Assembly (NCBI GenBank): GCA_029532625.1
Contig: JARFXM010000011.1
Location: 186,001-250,000, forward strand
Direction of reading: 5' to 3'
Length of the DNA stretch: 64,000 nucleotides
DNA from: Lomentospora prolificans
Taxonomy: Eukaryota > Ascomycota > Sordariomycetes > Microascales > Microascaceae
Part shown: positions 56,420 to 64,000 of the stretch, piece after piece
Numbering within the stretch: position 1 is the first letter of the stretch
Layout of the letters: each line of letters starts with the position of its first letter
The notes under the pieces: model-generated
Told to the model about the DNA's origin: nothing
Databases searched by the model: none
What the model saw: only the letters and a program-made list of their open reading frames with translations
Translations under genes and position numbers: made by a program

Positions 56420-58331
56420 TCATTCCTCCGAGCTGCAAGGAACAATCAATTTGGTCAGTCACCAACAAAATCGTTCCCGGACAGGCGGCGACTTACACTG
56501 TAACATCACCTCGATAGATGTTGCCTCGAACAAACTTTGTGCCGAGCACTTCTGGCATTTTCGTCGAATTCTTGACGCCAATACTTTCCACTGCTGCCTT
56601 CTTTGTATGGTCCAGAAATGGTTTGAGGTCGTCGAAGGTGTAAGGTGGCTGCGGCGTAAATATTCCATCGCTCCACTTTTCAGTCATCAGAGTGCTTGAA
56701 AATCCGTGCGGCCGTCGTTGAGTCTGCATTGATACTTGCAACTCCTTGGACTCTGGGTCTCCCAATGGAAGTTTCCACGTGGCTAAGCTGGTCAAGAGTT
56801 TGTCGTCCTTGTGCTGAAACTGGGTTGCCCTCTCCATTACCTTATCGCGGCTCCCCGTGACAATTTCCCATCCCGTGCTCCCGCTGCTTTCGCCAACAAA
56901 GACGCCGAATGCATAATTGCGATCGGAAAAGACCATGCCCATTCGATTCCCAGCGGACAGTTTTGCGAAGGCTACGCCGCCCGCCTCAATAGTGAGGTTG
57001 CCAAATTTGTGCGTCAAGTCGAATGCAGTACCGTCGCGCTGGAGAACCCGGAGACCAAAAAACGTGGGCCTTAATTTCTCCCAGAGGGATAGTTCATTGA
57101 CAAGCTGGTAGGGTTTTATCAGAATCCGCTTCAACTCGCTGTTTCGCCTACAGTCTTCCGCGTCAAGGAAAAGGGGGCCTAGGTCGGCATTGATGCGGTG
57201 GAATTGTTCGCTGTCCTCAGATCGATCTATGGCGATTGCTATCCTCTGGCCGCCTTTGTTTTGACATCCGAGAACCGCTATTAAGCTATCGGGTGGCGTG
57301 ACGACGATCTTTGGCCCCTGACCGGCGGAAGCCATGGGTTCAAATGCGGGCAGGCCGGATCTATGGTTCAAGCCTAAGATTGGAAGAGTAATTTGAATTC
57401 CTTTGTTTGTGAGGAAGAATGGAGACTCATACGTCCTGTCAGCTATCCTCCTTACATCTTTTGCGCCTGCGAAACAACTCGGCGACGGGGCAAGCAAGCC
57501 CGAGGTTGCTGTGTCCGTCATGGTCCACACAAAGATCGACTGATCATCGGACCGCCTCATTATTTCTTCTTGTAGCCGAATAAATGCCATTTTCCCTTCT
57601 CCATAAAGCAGGGGCATGTTCACACCGAAGATTCCCAGCAGACAATACGCCTCGTCCTCGACACGGGTTGTTTGACGTTTCGCAGCCCACGACATGCGTT
57701 GCGCGACGCTGTAATTGGATAACTTGCCATCGAAGAATAGGGCATAGTCTATGCCGGTAGCTTCGGATATTTCAGCCACGAAATCGTCTCGAGAACCGAT
57801 CTCTTTCCATTCATGGTCAAAGAACACTACAATGCCGGGAGCGATGAGCTCTTGAAGTGTCCAACCCCTAGCGAACCAGCGACTATTGCAAAGGAGCCGC
57901 GGTTCGTCTTTAATCTTGATGCTATTGAGATCTTCAAGATAGGCATAACATATAATCGACTTGCGATACCAAGTGAACATGGAATTAATCGCCTCGGCAA
58001 GCTCCGTCGAGCTAGTCTTGTCGATGCAGCAAGTATCAATCCACTAACAGGCAGTTAGGCGTGAGGCAGCACGGAAAATGAAGTCATTCCGATACTTTGG
58101 TCAAGAATCTGGGAGACTTACCACGTATTCAAGCCCATCTTTCTTCGCTTGTTCGCAACACCCAGTGATTTTACGATAACCCCGCAGTCTTTGTGCTTTA
58201 GCCCTGTTGCCCTGGATGTCCTGCAGCAGCACCTCTCCTACACCCCACGTGTGTGAAAGGATAGCATATGGTGGGATTTCACGGTCGCTGAATTCTTTGA
58301 TCTCTAGGGTCCTCACGTTGAGCAGCCGCAT
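56420..58331 (-). CDS. HET-domain protein
   Basis: Three exons: 58122-58331, 56497-58043, 56420-56432; 589 residues. The start is the ATG of MRLLNVRTLEIKEF, where most relatives begin; the frame is open to an earlier ATG at 58520. HET motifs are all present: PPYAILSHTWGVGEVLLQDI, then across the first junction GLEYVWIDTCCIDKTSS and ICYAYLEDL, then SRWFARGWTLQELIAPG. The remainder reads MSWAAKRQTTRVEDEAYCLL, LYGEGKMAFIRLQEEI and a long C-terminal region with no further domain. HET domains trigger incompatibility and cell death in filamentous fungi when matched with a partner. The last intron (GTAAGT, CTGAC, TTGCAG) leads to a 13-nt exon adding only Ser-Glu-Glu; without it the protein ends two residues earlier in practice. 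Confidence 0.9.
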
Positions 58332-61076
58332 CTTCTCCGGGTGGGGTGGCTGTCGAGAAGAGGGGTTCGGATTATCACGCAGACAGGAGATGAGGGGTTT
58401 GAGGTGCAGGAAAAGTGCTGAGGCTGAGCCACATCCGCATCCGGCGATCAGCCTTTTGTGTGCCGTACCAGGGTTTTCGTCCGCATCTTCAGAGTAAGCT
58501 GTGCGGGGATTGTAAACCATAAGAAAAGCGCACGTTTCATCAATTCAGAAACTCGACCCTAATTATACGCACCCGACCAACACCACTCACCTCTCCCTCG
58601 GTCTCTTACGGTTGGTCAATATCTCCAAAAGATTGAAGAGGCGGAGCTCCGCAAGGGATGAAATCCTTTATTCACTTCAAATTCCGATGGTAGTCATTCT
58701 TCACGATGTATTGCTATAACTTCCTTCGGGGCGCCGGCTAGTATATTATGAAGGTAGTTTATTATGGAGAGCAGTCGCCATTTCTAGCGGATGCGAATGC
58801 GCAGTTTTCGTGATGGCCGGGCTTCCCCCTTACGACGCGGAAAATCTGTAGGTCAATGGTTTATATATGTCTACATTCGCCAGTAAGGTGTTCAGCCTCG
58901 GATGGAAGCTGTAGATTCAAGATCCATTGCAGTCAGCGGCTTCATAAGTCATGGCATTGTATGTGCTGAAATCTTCAAGTCCTCGGCATAAACATAGAAC
59001 TGGATGATGTGCCCTACATGATGTATACTACCTTGGTGGAGGACCTGTGGCTCCGTTCTTACGTAGGGCGTTTTCTTGATCGACTTGAACAAACTGGCAA
59101 AGTATCCGTGACTTACGGACTATGCGATTCTTAGGTTCTCAATTCCCATGGGATCGTTTTCTAATGCCATTTCTCGGGAAGGCTGCCGGCCTCTTAGAGA
59201 AACACATATTTGTGTGCGTTTTCGAGGCCATCAGGCTCGGCACTAGCCCCTCATGCGGTCGACCCGTCAGTTAAACCTCTGACGCACAAATAAGTAACGT
59301 ACATAACGGCACCCAGGTTGAGTATGCCTTTCAGAAAATAGGAGAAATTCCACAGCGATAAACATGTCCTGTTTCGACTCTAGCCCACTGTCTTTAATCG
59401 TTTTCGAACTCACGGTTCCAGATTGAGAGGCTACTGTACGATCGAGTACCTTGGCTAAGACTAGACGGTCTCGAACCGTAGAGTCGCGCTTGTTTGCAGA
59501 TGCGCGTTCGCATACCTTTGCCGAGAAGTGCGGATTGCTTTTGTTCACTGTCTCAATCCCAAGCCCTTACGCTTGGCGCGACGAACGGGCGCCTCGCTAA
59601 AATGGACCAAGCACAAGAGCATAGCTAATGAGGTCCTCTACTCCGCTTCCGCTCTTCGAGGCCTAGGCTGCAGAAGGAGCAAAGTGGCAGGCGAATATGC
59701 GGAACTCAACACAGATGGAGGCTGGTCGGACCTCCTTTCCAGACAGGGTTCTAAGAGATATCTTGGCGAGAAACCCTCAACGTGAGAGAAATATAGTAAG
59801 TAATAGGCCATCACTTCCGAGGCTTCCAGTTCACCTTCCCAAACCGGGAGGCATTTTCTTTTCCACTTCGAAGCACCTGCAGCAGCGCATAATCAAGTAT
59901 GTTTGAAAATGATGACGGTAGTCACATAAGCAACCCAGGCAGTCGCCCTCCTAGCCGCTATTGTTTTGCGAATCATTTCATGGATTCTACCCAGCAAACA
60001 GCGCTGCCATAAATCAATAGACGCCTCCCCTTCGCTCCCAACACCCCGATCTGAAATCCATGGGCTTTCTAGGCGCCAAAGATGGATGAAAGCCGCTCTA
60101 TGGATGGCCATCCATCGGAACTGCGGATATTAATAGGTTTCTGGATCCATTCTCAGCGCATTTAAATGCACTGCTGGAGTAGCCTGCGTCTACTCTCCAG
60201 CCACCAGCATTGAAATCGTGCTGCGGAACGGAAGCCTCCTTGCCCGTTTTTGCTTACCTAACCAATGCAGCGATTATGGCCGGCAATTTGCGATGTGGAT
60301 TGTCTGGAAATATACTTGGTTATCGGGTGGTGAGCGGGTTTTCCTCCTTCTTCCATTTCTATAGCTAATTACGACTTGAATACTGGCTGATGCGGTTGGG
60401 AGCGTTGACCCGAATGCGCCGTACTCCCACACTTTACTATTGCCCTTAAGTATATCGAGACTCGTCTGTATCAAGACACTAGCACCGGACCTTCAGCTAG
60501 CCAACTATGCGTACGGATCGTGTTTGAGATCGGGTCTTGAGATGGCGGCGTAGAACGGAGGTGCAGAGAATTATAGAATTTTTAGTACGCACCACTAGGC
60601 CAAGCACACGTGGGCGGCAGTTTGTGCCAGAAGAAGCCTCAGTCCCACTGGATGCCTGGCGTCGCACTGCGCCAAGCGCCGCTGGCTATCTCTAGGATAC
60701 GGCCTCCACGTGCGCCCAGCAGTCGGTCATAGATATCAATCCACCGCGACCTGCAAGAGGCATCCATCACGGAAATGAACTTCTGCACAACGTGGGGAAT
60801 TTTCGAGTGGAGATGGTTAAGGTTTTGCGCAGGGTTGCGTCTAGGTATAGATTCGCAACTTCAACTCCGACCCACGTTCTTGCGGGTTTCTAACTGATTG
60901 GTCGTGGAGCTTCAATCAATTGATGACTCTCCACACAGCGCAACTGGAACCCCGGACCAAAACCCGGAATGGGGACCGAGCACCGAGAGCGACGCAATGC
61001 AGGTCCTAAGGATACTACTCACTTCCCAAATCCTCGGAACGCGCCATTGCCTTCAGGGCAACCATAATCAGCGTGT
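58332..61076. other. Gene-poor stretch of 2.7 kb
   Basis: No gene recognised on either strand. Frames are all under 95 codons and without domains. No repeat or RNA gene was found. Confidence 0.4.
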
Positions 61077-61084
61077 ATAAATAT
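61077..61084 (+). promoter_or_regulatory. TATA box of the phosphatase gene
   Basis: TATAAATA about 114 nt before the ATG at 61191, matching the spacing at other genes of the window. Confidence 0.6.
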
Positions 61085-61190
61085 TAATTGGGCGGGTGGC
61101 AACCGTTGCAGTTTGCAAAAGAAACGATCTTCTATCCGCACCTCGCTTGCCACCTCAATACACGGTCAGATATCAAGTCGCACTGTAACA

Positions 61191-62413
61191 ATGAAGTCGT
61201 GCATCCTCTCCGCCGCCGTCGTGCTGCTCGGCCAGACCGTCTCGGCCGCCTGGACCTCTGCGGCTGGCAAGACGATCCAGTACACTTCTGTCCCCGGATT
61301 CTTCTTGCAGGATGACAACTCGACCGACCCTAGTGGCTTCGACTATGTATGGCAGCCCTCCATCGCTCGCTCAAATTAAATAATGTAGACAGGTACTGAC
61401 GGACTATCATATAGGCCACTGTCAACTTTGGTCTGATCAACCGCACTTATCCCACCGATAAGCGCTTCGACCCCGAGGGCACGGCTACCCAGTGGGAGCG
61501 TTTCGAGTACTATGTCGCGTCGTTGAACTCGGGCTGCCGTCCCAAGGACAATGTGCGCTACAAGGTGCTTTTCATGGGTCGCCATGGCGAGGGCTGGCAT
61601 AACGCCGCCGAGACCTTTTACGGCACGCCAGCCTGGAACGTGAGTATTTTGAGCAAAGAACCATGCAATACTTGTAGTGCTAACTCCATTCCCAAGTGCT
61701 ACTGGGCTGAACAGAACGGCAACGGTACCGCCGTTTGGGCCGATCCCCTCTTGACTCCTGCAGGCGAGTACGAGGCGTACAAAGCCAACGCCTATTTCAA
61801 GGACCGCTACGAGACTCAAAACATGCCTCACTTTGAGTCCTACTACTCCAGCCCGCTGTCCCGCTGCACCATCACCGCCAACATTACCTTTGGCGACATT
61901 GACCTTCCCGAGGACAGGCCTTTTATCCCCACTGTCAAGGAGGGATTCCGTGAGGGTATGACGGTGCACACTTGCAACTGGCGCTCCAATAAGACCTATA
62001 TTGCCGATATGTTCCCCTTTTACCAGTTCGAGGACGGCTTTACCGAGGACGACGAGCTTTGGAGGAGCGACGAGGCCGAGACGGGCGAGGCGCAGTCTGC
62101 TCGTGCCAAGGAAGTCCTTGACGATGTGTTCACGACGGACGACAAGACCTGGATTAGCATCACCAGCCACTCTGGCCAGATCTCCCGCCTCCTTGCCTCT
62201 CTCAACCATCGCACTTTCCGTCTCTCGACTGGCCAGATCATCCCAGTCCTCGTCAAGGCCAAACTCGTCAAGCGCCAGCCTGATGCCACCTTTGACGCTT
62301 ACGAGCCCTACTCGACCTGCGAGGCTCCTCCGGTGACTAGCATCTCTGGCCAGGGCTGTGTCTGCTCCGCTACCAGCACCGGGCTCCCCGCTGCCACTGC
62401 CACCGCTCTCTAA
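61191..62413 (+). CDS. Secreted histidine phosphatase (phosphoglycerate-mutase superfamily)
   Basis: Three exons, 61191-61346, 61415-61639 and 61697-62413; 365 residues. Signal peptide MKSCILSAAVVLLGQTVSA. The phosphate-binding motif MGRHGEGWHN puts the phospho-accepting His at about residue 109, with Arg108. SSPLSRCTITA gives the second Arg and SITSHSGQISRLL the second His. The second intron is 57 bp, GTGAGT to CCCAAG with a CTAAC branch, and is a multiple of three without a stop; removing it gives TPAWNCYWAEQNGNGT, as in relatives. Retention would add 19 residues. Expected: extracellular phosphomonoesterase, substrate unknown. The C-terminus is Ser/Thr/Ala-rich with several Cys. Confidence 0.9.
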
Positions 62414-63713
62414 GCGATTCGAGGATCGGCGCCACGGAGGGATACTATTTTTGAAGCGTTCATTGTAAATACTTAGGAATTGTCACATAAACGACTTAAT
62501 AATTAATACTGTTTCTACTCCTCCAAAATCGAACCACTTCTCCTGCCAAGCCTGCTTTTTAACTCGCTCGGGTGAAACTAATCGGTGGTAGCCAGGCCAG
62601 CGCACCAATGTCAGCCACCAAGGCAACGCCTCTTAACGACCGCTGGCCCTACCCGCCGGATAATAGCGCCACAGCCCTTCTGCGGCCTGGGGCGTTCCGT
62701 CTTGAGGCTGGCGTTCTGTCGGGGAATATTCTTAGGATAAGCCTCAACTGGTGACATTGGCCTTGAATTTCAGGCCACCGCTGGCTAACTGAGCGTTTCT
62801 TTTGATCCAGTTGAAGGCACTCACACCCCAACGTTTAGAATATCCATTGATCTTTTTCAAAATTGATTTTTTTTTCAATATTGATCTTACAGACCAACTC
62901 GGTCTGTGAGTACCATTTCACCGTAAAATGTCGCTGGCCTTCTTGGATCCACTGGATCCGTTCGTCCCCTAGGGCGCCGTGGCTTTGAAAGCATCCGATT
63001 TCTCACAGACGAGACGAGGGTTAGCGTCATCGACGAGGTACGCCACGATACGTCAGAGACGGCACTTTGCTCCCCACAATTCTTTGCCCTCGCTGCACAG
63101 CCAGGCCACGGAAATTTTCTAGACGTCGCCGCCAGCGAATAGCAGGAACCAAAAGGAGGAAGTGCCGGCTTGAGAAAAAAACCCGGCGTCGAGAGTCCAC
63201 TCAACGAACCAGTTATAGACTAGATCCAGAGCTTGAGGCTCAGTTAGCATAACTGTCTTAGCCCAAGTCCTGGGGCAGCTTCTTTGATTTTTTATTTATA
63301 ATTATATTCATATTTTTTTTTTTTTCGTCGTTCGCCGTCGTGCGCATCTCTATATTATCAAGCTTCTTTTTTCTATTTTTTCTTTTCTTCTTGGCTTCGA
63401 TGGGCTCACCTTGCCGTGGCTGGGGCTGGAACGCGATTGTCAGGTTCAACGCACTATCAACATGGAAGGACTGCTCAAGTGCTTAAGTAGCGAGGGTTAG
63501 TCTGCTGGCATGGCGTCGCATCGTTCCGTATTTCCCTCGGTCTTTAGCTTTCTGTCCAAACTCTATTCCCCTCAACTGTGGTCTTGGCCACACCTCAATG
63601 ACACAAGCAAGATTTCCTCTTCGCCCAAACATCGCTGACTCGGAGAACCATTTGCATTCTTCCGCCCCAGGCGATCCAACATCGAATACCATCATCCCGC
63701 TTATTATTATAGC
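62414..63713. other. Intergenic, promoter region of the zinc-cluster gene
   Basis: Nothing coding recognised. A hairpin with a 7-bp stem (ACAGACC / GGTCTGT, loop AACTC) lies at 62889-62907. T-rich tracts at 63280-63390 precede the transcription-factor gene. A short CGG-poor stretch follows; no operator is identifiable. Confidence 0.4.
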
Positions 63714-64000
63714 ATGGACTTGTCCACACCCTACCACGCAACCGGTCCACATTCGCCAGCGTCATCCGTCGGATCGCGCATGGCCACCGACGGCCCAGCC
63801 GGCTACGACACCGCAGCCGTAGTCGAGCTACTCAAAACAAAACGAAAGCCGCGGACCACAAAATCATGTTTCCCCTGTCGGCACAGGAAAGTGCGATGCG
63901 ATGGGAGGGTGCCATGCTCAAGCTGCATCCGCCGCGATCACGCTTCGCTTTGCCGTACTGCAAATCCTACTGGCGAAGCGAGATCTTCGCCTCAGTCGCA
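63714..64000 (+). CDS. Zn2Cys6 transcription factor, N-terminal part
   Basis: An open frame from the ATG at 63714 runs to the window edge without a stop (95 codons); the remainder is outside. After a Ser/Pro-rich leader and a basic stretch (KTKRKPRTTK) comes the zinc cluster with spacing C-x2-C-x6-C-x5-C-x2-C-x8-C, starting CFPCRHRKVRC. This is the fungal binuclear zinc cluster, which binds CGG half-sites as a dimer. Basic residues sit in the expected DNA-contact loop. A second in-frame ATG (MATDGPAG) is possible as start. Its targets cannot be inferred; the neighbouring phosphatase is on the same strand 1.3 kb upstream. Confidence 0.9.
   Translation, partial: MDLSTPYHATGPHSPASSVGSRMATDGPAGYDTAAVVELLKTKRKPRTTKSCFPCRHRKVRCDGRVPCSSCIRRDHASLCRTANPTGEARSSPQS

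Overview
The window is nuclear DNA of a filamentous ascomycete (Pezizomycotina). Genes carry short spliceosomal introns (about 50-95 bp, GTRNGT donors, CTRAY branch points, CAG/TAG/AAG acceptors). The protein families are typical of moulds: HET-domain protein, seven-helix rhodopsin-like membrane protein, secretory lipase, CBM35-GH26 mannanase, Zn2Cys6 regulator, nuclear mitochondrial-targeted ATP9. I cannot name the species. No tRNA, rRNA, CRISPR array or intact transposon was recognised.

Layout, left to right. 0-4.3 kb: the 5' part of a secreted type-B carboxylesterase (runs off the left edge) and an imine-reductase-like dehydrogenase. 4.3-8.8 kb: gene-poor, with a decayed coding remnant near 6 kb. 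8.8-14 kb: a secreted two-domain VOC protein, a convergent secretory lipase and a second, complete 7-exon carboxylesterase. 15-21 kb: a four-helix membrane protein, a small secreted zinc metalloprotease, a conserved fungal protein of unknown role and a family-2 O-methyltransferase, all on the minus strand. 23.4-27.6 kb: a secreted protein of unknown function and a convergent 7-exon FAD-linked oxidase with a 24-nt microexon. 29.3-29.8 kb: a small secreted protein of the fungal calcium-binding-protein type. 30-35 kb: gene-poor, with a wrecked cytochrome P450. 35.4-36 kb: a nuclear ATP9. 38.5-40.2 kb: a GH26 mannanase. 42.3-43.9 kb: an F-box pseudogene. 45.8-46.2 kb: a defensin-like peptide. 46.8-48.4 kb: a seven-helix membrane protein. 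50-54 kb: a class I methyltransferase and an Ulp1-like cysteine protease. 56.4-58.3 kb: a HET-domain protein. 61.2-62.4 kb: a secreted histidine phosphatase. 63.7 kb to the edge: the start of a Zn2Cys6 transcription factor.

About half of the intact genes have an N-terminal signal peptide, and several have a TATA box about 100-120 nt upstream of the start codon. Together with the three pseudogenes and long gene-poor stretches, this looks like an accessory, secretome-rich region. There is no polyketide or peptide synthase backbone, so the O-methyltransferase, FAD oxidase, imine-reductase-like protein and second methyltransferase cannot be called a biosynthetic cluster from this window. Splice junctions were placed by eye; every multi-exon model given here keeps frame across all junctions.
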